DNA of 64,000 nt from Stenotrophobium rhamnosiphilum (GCF_003052265.1 NZ_QANS01000002.1:620001-684000), one strand, 5' to 3'. Positions 9,025 through 18,880 are shown, numbered from the stretch's first letter. The notes: generated by a model from the sequence alone, not told the origin. A program made the numbers and translations.

Positions 9025-10992
9025 TCACCGGTTTATCGACACCTTATTCAAGGCCTGATCAATAAGCGGGCGAAGCAAGTTTGCGCCCAATCTAGTCAAA
9101 TGATTGTCGTCAAAATATAACGGCATTCCGGAATGCATGGCATAGCATTGCTGCAAGTCACAAAGATACTTTGAAGGATCCAGCAGCGTCAGACTTTGAG
9201 CTGAACTCACAAGCGCATTCGAAAATATGTCGCGTACAACAGCATTTCTTTCCAGATACATCTCTGGAGATAGCCGCGGAGGCTCTCGACCTAAAAATAC
9301 ATATCGTGGCAGGTCAGGATTGGAAAAAAGCTGTTCTGGAACAGGCTCGATAATGACAAGTTTTTTCCCTGGGAGCTTTTCAATGGTTCGCTGCAATCCG
9401 CGCCTGAACGTTCTCTCATTTTCTGCGACAGACGTTTCCCGCGATAAGTCGTCCAAGTAGTACCGGGTTCTTTCACCCAATCGATATCCAGTCGCGTATT
9501 CCGACCATTCAGATGCCATCAAAACTAAAACTTGATCTGATGATGCAGCGATTTGATCATAATAAGCCTTCACGATTTCCGTGCAATCGCTCTTGATGTA
9601 AGACACGACTCCGTATAGGGGTACACATCGATTTGCGCTGAAAAATACTCCCTTCAATCCTCTGGATCGGAGCGCTTCATCAAACACCTCGTAAAGCATC
9701 GCGGCATGGCTATCGCCGACGAGCGCAACCGTAGTTTTTTCCGCATTTAGATTGCCTAGCAAACATGCGTGGCCCGCTTCGATTTTCTTGACCGAAACTC
9801 CCTTGTTGCAGCCATGTGCGTTAACCCGGAGGTCAGCGTACGGGAAATTCAACGCGTTTACTTCATCCGAAAATCTTCCCCTCCAGCCATCCGAGAGATA
9901 AGCAGATAATCCAACGATTAAAGCGCAGCCCATGCATGAAAGAGCAGAGATGAATAGGGCCCTGCGCTTCATCCCAGGCTGTTTCTTTCTGAAGGGGGCC
10001 TCGATAAATCGCCAGGAGATGGTTGCAATGAGGGCAGAGAGGCCAATTAGCACGATTGCTCCCCAAGTCGGCAATGGATCTATATTCAGATATTTGGCAA
10101 ATACAATCAGAGGCCAATGCCAAAGGTAAAGCGAGTACGAAATCAAACCGATGAGCACCAATGGCCGACTGGCCAAAAGCCGATTTATTGCTGGCTGGGT
10201 TTCAGCGCCAGCATGGATAATCAGTCCAGCTCCAATGCATGGCAACAGCGCATACGCACCCGGGAATGGGGTCTGATCTGTCAGAGCTACCGTACACCAT
10301 GCAATCATTCCGAAACCCAGCAAGCTCGCTACCTCGCGTAGAGCCTGACCAGTTATCGGAGGAACTATCGAAAGCGCAATCATGGAACCCAGCAATAACT
10401 CCCATACGCGCGTTGGCGCAAGGAAGAATGCCGCCGTCGGATAGTGCTGTACAGAAAAAATATTCAGAAGCAAGGAAACAAGCAAAAGCGGGAGGATATA
10501 CAAGGCCCAACGGCTTTTCCCCCACTTATAAATGCCCCAGAGCAATAACGGTAAGAAAATATAAAATTGTTCTTCAACCGCTAACGACCAAGTATGAAGC
10601 AATGGCTTCATCTCAGCTGGGCCATCAAAATAGCCTGCTTGGGTCCAGAAAAGAATATTGGACGAAAACAGTGTTGTTGCAATAACGCTTTGTCCAAACT
10701 CCTTAAAATATGCAGGAGTAAAAATTACACTCGCAACAACAATAGTAAAAAGCAAAACTCCAAACAGTGCAGGGAAAATGCGACGAATTCTACGCTCATA
10801 GAAAGATGCAATAGAAAAGCGACCCGAATGCAAGTCATTCAGCAATATGGACGTTATCAGATACCCTGATATAACAAAAAAAACGTCAACTCCAACATAC
10901 CCACCACTGAACGCATCAATGCCAGCGTGAAATAGTACTACCGGCAAAATAGCTACTGCGCGTAAACCATCAACATCTGCACGATAACGCAT
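9025..10992 (-). CDS. OafA/YrhL-type O-acyltransferase (acyltransferase 3 + SGNH)
   Basis: About 655 aa. It begins with the typical YRADVDGLRAVAIL start of the acyltransferase-3 family and has about ten hydrophobic membrane segments to residue 360. A periplasmic SGNH domain follows, with block I Ser in VGDSHAAM and the C-terminal Asp/His of DDNHLTRLG. Such proteins carry acetyl or other short acyl groups across the inner membrane and put them on O-antigen or EPS sugars. I chose the ATG at 10992, which has AAGGG 8 nt upstream; an in-frame ATG at 11028 lacks this. It is followed after 205 bp by the AAC(3)-FkbH gene. It is the first gene of that minus-strand run, facing away from the beta-helix gene. 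Confidence 0.9.
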   Translation of the reverse strand: MRYRADVDGLRAVAILPVVLFHAGIDAFSGGYVGVDVFFVISGYLITSILLNDLHSGRFSIASFYERRIRRIFPALFGVLLFTIVVASVIFTPAYFKEFGQSVIATTLFSSNILFWTQAGYFDGPAEMKPLLHTWSLAVEEQFYIFLPLLLWGIYKWGKSRWALYILPLLLVSLLLNIFSVQHYPTAAFFLAPTRVWELLLGSMIALSIVPPITGQALREVASLLGFGMIAWCTVALTDQTPFPGAYALLPCIGAGLIIHAGAETQPAINRLLASRPLVLIGLISYSLYLWHWPLIVFAKYLNIDPLPTWGAIVLIGLSALIATISWRFIEAPFRKKQPGMKRRALFISALSCMGCALIVGLSAYLSDGWRGRFSDEVNALNFPYADLRVNAHGCNKGVSVKKIEAGHACLLGNLNAEKTTVALVGDSHAAMLYEVFDEALRSRGLKGVFFSANRCVPLYGVVSYIKSDCTEIVKAYYDQIAASSDQVLVLMASEWSEYATGYRLGERTRYYLDDLSRETSVAENERTFRRGLQRTIEKLPGKKLVIIEPVPEQLFSNPDLPRYVFLGREPPRLSPEMYLERNAVVRDIFSNALVSSAQSLTLLDPSKYLCDLQQCYAMHSGMPLYFDDNHLTRLGANLLRPLIDQALNKVSINR

Positions 10993-11407
10993 AGAAATAC
11001 CCTTATTTCGCGTTTCTGAGTTAGGCATTTCTATAGTTTGACTTCTTGAAATACCAGCAAGCTACCCACGATTTATTTTAATTAAAAGCGGCAGTATAAA
11101 AAACATTAAATTGCAATAATCGATGCGATTTATTCAATATTGCTGAACACTTGAGAATTCCTACTATATGCTGGCCAAACTCAAATAAATAGTTTGCGAA
11201 TCTAGCATTCCCCTGGGGCTCCTGAAAGGTCTCGTGCGGGGACACACCTCACGAGTCGGCATCTCTTCACACTTGAGTGCGAAGCTCCCCAAGCAATTGC
11301 TGGAATAAAGCGCACATAGTTTGCGACAAGCAGCTAGATTAAGGCACTCGTATCTATAGCCTCGTCACTCACCACGGTTTTGGATTCGACGCAATCCAGA
11401 GAAGGCC
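10993..11407. promoter_or_regulatory. Divergent intergenic region between the OafA-like gene and the beta-helix gene
   Basis: A 415-bp stretch with no gene. The part next to the acyltransferase is AT-rich. An 11-bp direct repeat ATAGTTTGCGA occurs at 11189-11199 and 11316-11326, and a small inverted repeat CTCGTG/CACGAG lies near 11232-11256. It probably holds promoters for both directions; no clear -35/-10 pair was found. Confidence 0.4.
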
Positions 11408-12742
11408 ATGGAAAATCCATCAAAAATGTCCCGCCGAAAATTCCTGCTTGGAGCCAGCGCAGTTGCCTCTGGATTAGTCCCGGATTCCGCACTGGCCTCC
11501 AGCGTTGGCAACGATGCGGGTTCCAACGAGCCGCCAATACGCTCAAGCGTGGTCATCCGCGTGAAGGAACTGGGTGCAGTCGGAGATGGCAATGCAGATG
11601 ACACCGCTGCATTCCAAGCCGCGATCGACAAGGTAGCGCCGACAGGAGGGGAAATACTGGTTGACCCAGGCAGCTACAAAATCACTAAAACCCTTCGCTG
11701 GATCAATCCAAGAAATTCACGGGCGTCTGGAATATGGATAGTAGGCGCCGGGTACGTCACCACACGAATTCTTTCTTATGTACAAGAGGGCCCGTTGCTG
11801 CAAGTACGCGGCGTGCCTGTCAACGGCCCGGTCAGTACAACATTCTACTGGGGCGGCGGCATCGAGGGGATTGATTTTTCTGGCGAAAAAGGTGGCGCCA
11901 AGGATCATGATGCGCTCGATATCCTAGGTTGGTACTACGCAAGGATTCGCAACTGCAGGATCACCAAGTTCAGCAGACACGGAATCTATGGTCGCGTCGA
12001 TCTGAATATCAATAGCAATCCTGACTTTACCAGTTCCATAGTCACAGTCGAGGACAGTGCTTTCGAATACCTGGGTGGCAAGGGCTACTGCGGCGCGTTT
12101 ATCGGCAACCCTGCGTGGCGGTGGACTCGCTGTGGTTTTTCCTTCTGTGCCCAAGGCGCAGCTCTGGTCACATCAGCCGGACACACCTTCGACACCTGCT
12201 CATTTCAAGGGAGCGGATACTTCAACGACAAAAGAGTGGCTCCAGGAGAGCAGGCACATCTCACGATCGGCCAATTGCGCGGCAGCATCGCCAGGATAGA
12301 TGTGTTCAACTGCGAATTCGATTTTGCGAAATCAGCGCATCTGTATATCAACAGCCTAGCAGTGGGCCACATCCACGACAATCGTTTCATCTTCAGAAGC
12401 TGGGGAACCGAGGAAACAACTCCCAAGGAATCCATTGTCCTCGCCAACGACGGCGCTGAGGCTGCGGCAAAAAATATCACCTTTGAGCGCAATGTATTTC
12501 GCGTCGGAGCTACGGGGGATCTCACTCTGTTCCGCTGGGCCAACACCGCTAATGTCCAGGACATTACCATCATCGGCAATCTTGTTTCCGATCAGACTGG
12601 GGGGAAAGCCAAGATCCACAAATACATCGGATACGACCGCGCTGACTTCAATAAGCGTCAGAATTTCATTATTCAGGATGGGGCTGAAGGCTGGGTCTCG
12701 AAAGGCAAGTGGGATGCACTGCCGAATTCCAGCAAGGAATGA
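11408..12742 (+). CDS. Tat-exported pectate-lyase-fold (right-handed beta-helix) protein
   Basis: A 444-aa protein. A twin-arginine signal lies at residues 8-13 (SRRKFL), followed by a hydrophobic stretch and an Ala-rich cleavage region, so it is likely exported folded to the periplasm. From about residue 55 it has the start typical of pectate-lyase-3 type beta-helices (VKELGAVGDGNADDTAAFQAAID), then many short beta repeats with conserved Asn/Phe positions (NITFERNVF, NCEFDFA). Related proteins are polysaccharide lyases, hydrolases or epimerases. It is the only plus-strand gene inside the minus-strand glycan locus and ends 7 bp from the convergent GT4 gene. It may trim or degrade the polysaccharide of this locus; the activity is not shown by sequence. 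Confidence 0.8.
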   Translation: MENPSKMSRRKFLLGASAVASGLVPDSALASSVGNDAGSNEPPIRSSVVIRVKELGAVGDGNADDTAAFQAAIDKVAPTGGEILVDPGSYKITKTLRWINPRNSRASGIWIVGAGYVTTRILSYVQEGPLLQVRGVPVNGPVSTTFYWGGGIEGIDFSGEKGGAKDHDALDILGWYYARIRNCRITKFSRHGIYGRVDLNINSNPDFTSSIVTVEDSAFEYLGGKGYCGAFIGNPAWRWTRCGFSFCAQGAALVTSAGHTFDTCSFQGSGYFNDKRVAPGEQAHLTIGQLRGSIARIDVFNCEFDFAKSAHLYINSLAVGHIHDNRFIFRSWGTEETTPKESIVLANDGAEAAAKNITFERNVFRVGATGDLTLFRWANTANVQDITIIGNLVSDQTGGKAKIHKYIGYDRADFNKRQNFIIQDGAEGWVSKGKWDALPNSSKE

Positions 12743-12749
12743 TCGCGTT

Positions 12750-13877
12750 TCAGTCCCGCTGAGCCAGAGTTTCGATATAAAGTTTTTCGGTATCGGCTAT
12801 GAAACGTGCAACTGAAAACGTGGCGTGGAATCGCTGTCGTGCACCCTCGCTCAGCAACTGATGCAACTGGCTATCCTGCAAAATCCTTGAACAGGCAACA
12901 GCAAGAGCCGGTGCGTCCCCTGTCGCTACATTAAGGCCAGATACACCATCTTGATTGACCCAGGAGGTTCCCGAGCCCTCGATCCGAGTCGCTATCAACG
13001 GAATGCCACGGCACATCGCTTCCAGCAGAACGACGCCAAAGGCCTCTGAACGCTCTACCGACGGCAGGCAAAAAACATGCGCGTGAGCCAGCAAGGCCGA
13101 TAGCTCTTCATCAGAAACCCGCCCGGCCAGTAAAATTTTACGGCCTACGCCTGCGCCGTCGATCTGGGCCTGCAACGCTGAACGAAGGGGGCCATTGCCG
13201 GCGATGATCACGGCCGCGTCATCAGGCATCGCAGCAGCGGCATCGACCAAATGCTGGAAGCCCTTGTATGGCACCAGCCTGCCGACACTCAGAATCAGTT
13301 TGCGTCCACTTAGAAATTGGTCAAACGTATTCGCCAGCGCAGGACGCAGACCAAGACTGTCGGGCAACGGGATGCCAATGGGAACAACGCGTACCTTGTC
13401 GCGAACATATTGCAGAAGCTTTGACTGATTCAGATATGGAGGAGACGTGGCAATCACGGCATCAGCCCGGCGCAGCATTGCACGCTCCAGTGGGCGCACC
13501 ACCTTGCCAAACCACCCCTTGTTCACCACATCGCTATGCCAATGCACGATTACGCGTGGACGCTTGCTGACAAATAAAGTCATCAGGCTGGCCAGAAGAT
13601 TGGGCACATGGACGTGTACGACATCAGCAGCACGCGCCATGCGCAGCCCCTCACGCACATACCGCCAGCCCACAGGCTGCGATGCCCAAAAAAGGTCCAT
13701 TGGAAAGCGATGAACCATTACTCCGTCCATTATCGCGGGCACCAACGCATTGCGCGCAAAGCATCCGACAGCAACATCGTGCCCAAGCCCGGCATGCCCC
13801 TGAGCTAGAACTTGCGTCACACTTTCAATGCCTCCAGTATCCGGAGGATAAAATTTTCCTAGGTGGACAATCTTCAT
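12750..13877 (-). CDS. GT4-family glycosyltransferase
   Basis: A 375-aa GT-B glycosyltransferase. The N-terminal half starts with MKIVHLGKFYPPDTGGIESV, the glycine-rich acceptor side of GT4 enzymes. The C-terminal half has the nucleotide-sugar side, with LSVGRLVPYKGF and the E-x7-E motif in EAFGVVLLEAM. It would add one sugar, perhaps mannose given manB/manC nearby, from a nucleotide sugar to the undecaprenyl-linked repeat unit at the cytoplasmic face. It sits 15 bp downstream of the flippase gene in the same orientation. Donor and linkage cannot be told from the sequence. Confidence 0.9.
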   Translation of the reverse strand: MKIVHLGKFYPPDTGGIESVTQVLAQGHAGLGHDVAVGCFARNALVPAIMDGVMVHRFPMDLFWASQPVGWRYVREGLRMARAADVVHVHVPNLLASLMTLFVSKRPRVIVHWHSDVVNKGWFGKVVRPLERAMLRRADAVIATSPPYLNQSKLLQYVRDKVRVVPIGIPLPDSLGLRPALANTFDQFLSGRKLILSVGRLVPYKGFQHLVDAAAAMPDDAAVIIAGNGPLRSALQAQIDGAGVGRKILLAGRVSDEELSALLAHAHVFCLPSVERSEAFGVVLLEAMCRGIPLIATRIEGSGTSWVNQDGVSGLNVATGDAPALAVACSRILQDSQLHQLLSEGARQRFHATFSVARFIADTEKLYIETLAQRD

Positions 13878-13892
13878 AACGTATCTAAATGC

Positions 13893-15155
13893 TCAGGAAA
13901 GCCACGCATAGAGGGCAAGAAAGGAGTAAGCGCCCACCGTAAATGACCATAATTTTTTGAGCTTGATGCCCTGTGATCGCATGGTGATGATCTGCACCAG
14001 ATAGAAAGTCAGCATGATCATCCCGTGGACTTTCACAAATGCAGACACCGAAACTCCAAGGCTCTTTATCACCCAGACGCCTATCGCCAGCATGGCAAAC
14101 AAAGCCGGCATACTCCATTTCAGCACACGCCCTACAGTACCGAACCGGTTGTTGACCAGATCATTCAGAGCAATCGCCGACCAGAGAATCGCCTGGCTGA
14201 GCACCCACAGGAACTCCGCCCGGTAGGTCGCGACGGCATTCGCAAAGCTGGGGCCTAGCATCCACGCCAGCCAAGGACTGAGTATCCACACCGCGCACGC
14301 GCTGGCCGTAACAAGACCTATAATTGCCAGCAAGATGTTCTCGAGATTCGCCGTTTCTTCAACAAATACATTGCGAAATCGTGCAACGAGTATGACTTGA
14401 TGCGCAATGATTGGTAACGCTGCCCCGCGTGACAAGACCGAATAACTGGCGGTCATTACGGGATCAGACAACCAGCCCATTCCCAAGCGCCCCGCAGAAG
14501 CCACCAGCGTGGCCACAAGGCCTGTGAGCATCAGTGGCACCCCTGCCTTCAAGGTGGGGATCCAGTCTTTGACACCTTGACTTATTTCCTGCCTGCCAAT
14601 GCCCGCCACCATGCTCGATCCAAGGACCAAGGCACAGGCAGAAGCAGCGAGCCAAACCACAACACCGGTCTGCTGTGGCATCAGCAAACGCGCAAGTACT
14701 GCAGCCACGGCCATGGTTCCGAATAGGCTAGCGTCCGTTAACAGGGAAGCGTTCGCCCTTCCATCAGACTTTGCCTGCGTGCTGCGCAGTCCTTGCAGCG
14801 CAAGAACGCCGATGAGCAAAGCCACTTGCCATACTTCCGCCCGCGCACCAAGCATTGCCAGAACAGTGCCTGCGCAAAGCATCACAACTGCCAGATGCTG
14901 GATACGAATGCCATGTATGGACACTCCAGGCAACGAGGTTCCGACCATAACCACTGGCACAAGACCCGCGGTTCCCAAGGTCACCACATTGACCAATACG
15001 GCCGCGGTGGCGTATGCCCACTCAAGAATGCCGTACTCAGTCGCAGGCAAGACGCTGGCGAGCACAAGCGGGGCAATAAACAAGGTGCCCCGGGCAACTC
15101 CGAAAATCGCCAGGTAACGGAGGATGGGCAATAGCCTCCTCATTGCTCCTGACAT
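13893..15155 (-). CDS. wzx: Wzx-type oligosaccharide flippase / polysaccharide biosynthesis membrane protein
   Basis: A 420-aa protein with about twelve hydrophobic segments, of the MATE/MOP superfamily seen in Wzx flippases. The start LRYLAIFGVARGTLFIAPLVLA and the EYGILEWAYATA segment fit this family. It would flip undecaprenyl-diphosphate-linked repeat units to the periplasm for the Wzy polymerase. The ATG at 15155 has AGGAAG upstream and overlaps the preceding acyltransferase gene by 16 nt. The call rests on topology and context, as Wzx proteins share little sequence. Confidence 0.8.
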   Translation of the reverse strand: MSGAMRRLLPILRYLAIFGVARGTLFIAPLVLASVLPATEYGILEWAYATAAVLVNVVTLGTAGLVPVVMVGTSLPGVSIHGIRIQHLAVVMLCAGTVLAMLGARAEVWQVALLIGVLALQGLRSTQAKSDGRANASLLTDASLFGTMAVAAVLARLLMPQQTGVVVWLAASACALVLGSSMVAGIGRQEISQGVKDWIPTLKAGVPLMLTGLVATLVASAGRLGMGWLSDPVMTASYSVLSRGAALPIIAHQVILVARFRNVFVEETANLENILLAIIGLVTASACAVWILSPWLAWMLGPSFANAVATYRAEFLWVLSQAILWSAIALNDLVNNRFGTVGRVLKWSMPALFAMLAIGVWVIKSLGVSVSAFVKVHGMIMLTFYLVQIITMRSQGIKLKKLWSFTVGAYSFLALYAWLS

Positions 15156-15913
15156 TTTGGAATCTTCCTATAAACCCGTTCGCACAACCCAGCATCAGCA
15201 AGCGACTGGAGATCGGCGCGCGATTCAGGGGAAGCAGGGCGTGGCAACTTGCGGATCGCCGCGGAAACATAGAGCCCCGGCTCATCCAGGTCACGAGCAA
15301 CGGTGGTACCCGCACCGACAATGACGCCGTTACCGATGCGAACGCCCATGCTGATGATGCACCCAGCACCGATGTAAACATTGTCACCAATGAACACTTT
15401 TCCATCGATCCGATAGCGGCCAGGACCCGAAGTATCGTGAACGTACCCATGCGTCCAGACCTGACAACCCACACCAGCAATCGTCGAGTAATCGCCGATG
15501 CTGATGCTAGTGGTGCAATCGATTCGATGCCCGCCAGTAATCTTGGCCACGCGACCCAAATAAAGGCGCGAAGGCCCGCTAGTCACCAAACCCTGCCGTC
15601 CTCGCACGATCTTATTTGCGTTACCGATCGCACCTTGTGGCGCCAGATCAATGGAAATCGGGCCGAGAACCACATTCTGGCGACCGATGTACGCGCGCTC
15701 CCGCAGCACCAAGCGCTTGACCACCAACAGGTTCAGATGCCCGACTCGCGTGTGCTGATCAAGACAGATTTTATCCACCCACAGCAGGGAGAACCCGATG
15801 CGAGCGGACGCCGCGACACGATGCCCTAGCAAACGTAAAACGGGCCGCAGGAAGAACGAAGGCAGCAGCACGGCAGCCAAAGCCGTAAGGAGTTTTTTTG
15901 GAGACTTTCGCAT
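15140..15913 (-). CDS. Left-handed beta-helix (hexapeptide) acyltransferase
   Basis: About 257 aa. After a hydrophobic N-terminal stretch the protein shows hexapeptide repeats, especially from about residue 170 (VFIGDNVYIGAGCIISMGVRI), with a likely catalytic His in WTHGYVHDT. It is of the LbH/WbbJ-like O- or N-acetyltransferase type and would modify a sugar of the repeat unit. I chose the ATG at 15913 because it overlaps the stop of the dioxygenase gene as TGATG, a coupled arrangement; an upstream in-frame start exists at 15943. The C-terminus overlaps the wzx start. Confidence 0.8.
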   Translation of the reverse strand: MRKSPKKLLTALAAVLLPSFFLRPVLRLLGHRVAASARIGFSLLWVDKICLDQHTRVGHLNLLVVKRLVLRERAYIGRQNVVLGPISIDLAPQGAIGNANKIVRGRQGLVTSGPSRLYLGRVAKITGGHRIDCTTSISIGDYSTIAGVGCQVWTHGYVHDTSGPGRYRIDGKVFIGDNVYIGAGCIISMGVRIGNGVIVGAGTTVARDLDEPGLYVSAAIRKLPRPASPESRADLQSLADAGLCERVYRKIPKCQEQ

Positions 15914-16842
15914 CACTGGCAAAAGTAAAAACGATTGATCCAAGGATCAACCTTGATACCGGGAGCATACTCACCAAGCTCCCTCAAGGTCGCCACAGGT
16001 TTTCCAGGGCCATATGGCAGCGAGTACATGCTGTAAACCGCTTGGAACATCAGTCGTCTGCCCTGTTTCACTGGCTGCCCCTTGTGAATGCCAAACGTGT
16101 CCTCAAGAAACGCCTGGCCGGGATGCCCAGTCAGGCATTTAATGTTCTCGATCCCAAACACGCTCTCAACTTCCTGGTCTGTAAACCGGCGAATCTCACG
16201 TAATTTTTCGCTTTCAACAGAATTCGTCACATACTTGTGCGGGCCATTGTCGGGACCAACATCGCTCAAGCATACGAACAGCTTTAAAAACCGCCAGTCA
16301 TCGACATCGCGGTGAAAGTTTTCCGCTTGCTGGGCGCCTATTTCCGTAGGATAGCTCCACCACACTGCAAGATAAGCCAGCGTGGGTTTGCATCCCAAGT
16401 ATCGACCTGCAATATCAAGGATTTCCGGATCGTTTGCGACGGCCAGCAGTCTTGGCGCCAAAACGATGTCCCGGGCCTGATGATGTGCCACATGACTCAA
16501 GGGGTGTCGACGTTCGCTATCCGGCAGGAAACTCCCGTTTTCGGGACGGTAGGCGTCCCGTACTTCATGCCGCAGGAAATACTCCATCAGGGCATCGCAA
16601 TCTTCCGCGCTCAGCATGTCACGCAGCCTGACCAATCCCGAAGTGAGCAACGCCTGTAGAGCCTGACCAACATTTGGCGAAATCTCTGCCTTCAAAGCAT
16701 GCGGCGGCCGGAAACGCGCCATTAAACGAGTAACCGCCCGGCGGCTGACGGGGCCAATAACGCTCCTTTGCAGATAGAAACGCCACCATCGAAAATCCCG
16801 CCACACGAGGCGCAGATGCCGCATTTTTGAGGATAGGCTCAT
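15913..16842 (-). CDS. Phytanoyl-CoA dioxygenase (PhyH) family Fe(II)/2-oxoglutarate oxygenase
   Basis: About 309 aa. The metal-binding triad of PhyH oxygenases appears as the His and Asp of FHRDVDDW and a distal His in FGIHKGQP, with an Arg (RRLMFQ) that would hold 2-oxoglutarate. Members hydroxylate small molecules. Inside a polysaccharide operon, coupled to an acetyltransferase, it may hydroxylate a sugar or an acyl substituent; that is inference. The ATG at 16842 is preferred over 16878, though its ribosome site is weak. Such genes are occasional in glycan clusters and usually of unknown substrate. Confidence 0.8.
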   Translation of the reverse strand: MSLSSKMRHLRLVWRDFRWWRFYLQRSVIGPVSRRAVTRLMARFRPPHALKAEISPNVGQALQALLTSGLVRLRDMLSAEDCDALMEYFLRHEVRDAYRPENGSFLPDSERRHPLSHVAHHQARDIVLAPRLLAVANDPEILDIAGRYLGCKPTLAYLAVWWSYPTEIGAQQAENFHRDVDDWRFLKLFVCLSDVGPDNGPHKYVTNSVESEKLREIRRFTDQEVESVFGIENIKCLTGHPGQAFLEDTFGIHKGQPVKQGRRLMFQAVYSMYSLPYGPGKPVATLRELGEYAPGIKVDPWINRFYFCQ

Positions 16843-16965
16843 GCCACTATTACTCTGTGCACATTTTCCCCACAGCACACTTTACTTTTTCCATATTTAC
16901 TCGTTCAGTCATGTCGCTGCACCTTCAAGACAAACAGAATGCCACCAGCATCAGAAGCGATATCG

Positions 16966-17511
16966 TCATTCAGCCTTCTGGAAAGTCTTGACAACTTTTG
17001 CCGGGTTCCCGGCAACGACAGCATAAGGTGGCACATCCCGAGTCACCACAGCGCCAGCGCCAATAACAGCATATTCGCCAATAGTCACCCCGCTCAACAC
17101 CATGGAACGGGCACCCAGCCAGACGCCCTTGCGTATAACGATGGGACGCGTGTGGTGGCGATATGGTGGATTTCCATCGAATATCAGGCCTGCGGTTTCA
17201 ATGAATACGCCCTTTGAAATCCTGACGCGATCCTCCAGGATGATTTTGCCTGCGGCACCAAGGGTTGTCTCAGGTCCGATCACCACCCCTCTGCCAATCT
17301 CAAGCCGTTCCGGATACTTGATCTCAACGCTCCAATGACATACCGAATCCTGTCCAGCCGTTGGACACAGCGCACGGAACCTGAGGCGACTGTATACCCA
17401 CATGACCTTTTTTAAAATTTTCTCGACACCCAACAACAACCATCTTAGCGGCCCGTGCCCGGCAAGAACGGATTCCATACACTTGATCTGGATTGCGAGA
17501 GACTTGCTCAT
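16966..17511 (-). CDS. WbbJ/maltose-O-acetyltransferase-like acyltransferase
   Basis: A 181-aa left-handed beta-helix acetyltransferase. Hexapeptide repeats run from about residue 70 to 165 (IGRGVVIGPETTLGAAG, then WLGARSMVLSGVTIGEYA), ending in the family signature VTRDVPPYAVVAGNPAKVVK. The active His lies in the PPYRHHTRP loop. It would use acetyl-CoA to O-acetylate a sugar of the repeat unit. It lies 37 bp downstream of the Wzy gene. Confidence 0.88.
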   Translation of the reverse strand: MSKSLAIQIKCMESVLAGHGPLRWLLLGVEKILKKVMWVYSRLRFRALCPTAGQDSVCHWSVEIKYPERLEIGRGVVIGPETTLGAAGKIILEDRVRISKGVFIETAGLIFDGNPPYRHHTRPIVIRKGVWLGARSMVLSGVTIGEYAVIGAGAVVTRDVPPYAVVAGNPAKVVKTFQKAE

Positions 17512-17548
17512 AAATTGAGGGCTGCCAACGATAGGGTTTCAGATAAAT

Positions 17549-18880
17549 TCAGGGATGCGCCCGCGGCGCATCCTGAACGGTCAAATCCTGTTCCGAGGGT
17601 GTTGCCATAGCGACCAGCCGCGGAGTCATTTTCGTTCCAGGAAATTTTGAAATCAGGATAAACACGATAAAAGCATTGATGGCATATATGCCTTGAGCGC
17701 CGATGAATAAATTGACCGTAGGCATCATCAGGATAATCAACGCCATGTAGAGATACAGCGGCGTCACATAAACATTGCCATTGATCATGGCATTGGATGC
17801 CCTTGCAGCAAGGAAGCCAAACAGCAGCATGAATATCAGGCCAAAATATCCAAAATCCGCCCATAACGGCCCAAAAAAGCTGGTGAATATCCCAGCCCGC
17901 ACGTAGACATCCTCAGCCTCGGGAATCGGGATATTTGCCAATTGCAGGATATTCAGTGTTTTGACATAGGGGAAGAAGAACTGGCTACCCCAGGTAAACA
18001 ACTGGGAATCACCGCGATCCCATAACAAGCAGAATTCAGGAATGCCGTGCAGCAAATACTGGCTGAAGTTAGTCACGGTCAGCAGGGCACCAGTAAAATA
18101 ACTCCCACTCTGCTCAATATAGGCCAATAGATTTGCACTGGGTTGCACTGTGAAAGCGTAGCCAGAGTTGAGGATGCTGTATGCAAGGTCATGCCCCATG
18201 CCTTCAAGGCGAGTCGCGAAAACCACGGCGGAAAGCGTTACTAGGAACGCCAGAATACCCACTGCCACCAAAACCATCTTGCGTACGATCAGACGTCCGC
18301 CATGTACTGCATGGCTGATTAGCAGATAGATCAGCAATCCAGAAACCAGCATCTGCGAGCGCGAGAGCAACAACAGCGCATCAACCGCGGGGAAAATAAA
18401 CAGCAGCGCCGCAACTACACGTCTAAACCTCAGGCGCTTCACCCTGTATATCGACAGATCAACAATCAGTGGGATCAGGCTGAAGGGATAGAGCAGGCCC
18501 GCGATCACCGAAAACGGACCCGAGGCAGCGTCATTCAACTCCTCTCTAGCGTCGAACAAACCTGCACCCAAGGATATGCCGCGAATAAAGTAACGGTCAT
18601 AAACCTTCAGGCATGCCCCAATCAATCCTATGACGCAGATGATCCAGAAGACCTTTGAAGACATATCGCCACGCAGCTGTGGCATCTGCCGATACAGCGC
18701 GAGCGTGGTTCTTTTCTTGTTGCCCAGAACACAGCCTGCAATAAAAAAAACGTAGCAGGCGAATATAAAAGCCAAACCACCAAACGAAAGCGGCGCATCC
18801 AGATGCACCGGGGCCAATACCCAAAGCAGTAGATAGAAGCCCATCCCGGCGATTGCCAGCCCTGCCGGGTTATAGAGCAT
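17549..18880 (-). CDS. wzy: Wzy-type O-antigen/polysaccharide polymerase
   Basis: A 443-aa integral membrane protein with roughly 11-12 hydrophobic segments and one large periplasmic loop (about residues 235-320), the layout of oligosaccharide repeat-unit polymerases. It would join repeat units in the periplasm after Wzx flipping. It overlaps the preceding surface-carbohydrate gene by 11 nt. Wzy proteins diverge strongly in sequence, so this rests on topology, length and place next to wzx and transferases. Confidence 0.75.
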   Translation of the reverse strand: MLYNPAGLAIAGMGFYLLLWVLAPVHLDAPLSFGGLAFIFACYVFFIAGCVLGNKKRTTLALYRQMPQLRGDMSSKVFWIICVIGLIGACLKVYDRYFIRGISLGAGLFDAREELNDAASGPFSVIAGLLYPFSLIPLIVDLSIYRVKRLRFRRVVAALLFIFPAVDALLLLSRSQMLVSGLLIYLLISHAVHGGRLIVRKMVLVAVGILAFLVTLSAVVFATRLEGMGHDLAYSILNSGYAFTVQPSANLLAYIEQSGSYFTGALLTVTNFSQYLLHGIPEFCLLWDRGDSQLFTWGSQFFFPYVKTLNILQLANIPIPEAEDVYVRAGIFTSFFGPLWADFGYFGLIFMLLFGFLAARASNAMINGNVYVTPLYLYMALIILMMPTVNLFIGAQGIYAINAFIVFILISKFPGTKMTPRLVAMATPSEQDLTVQDAPRAHP

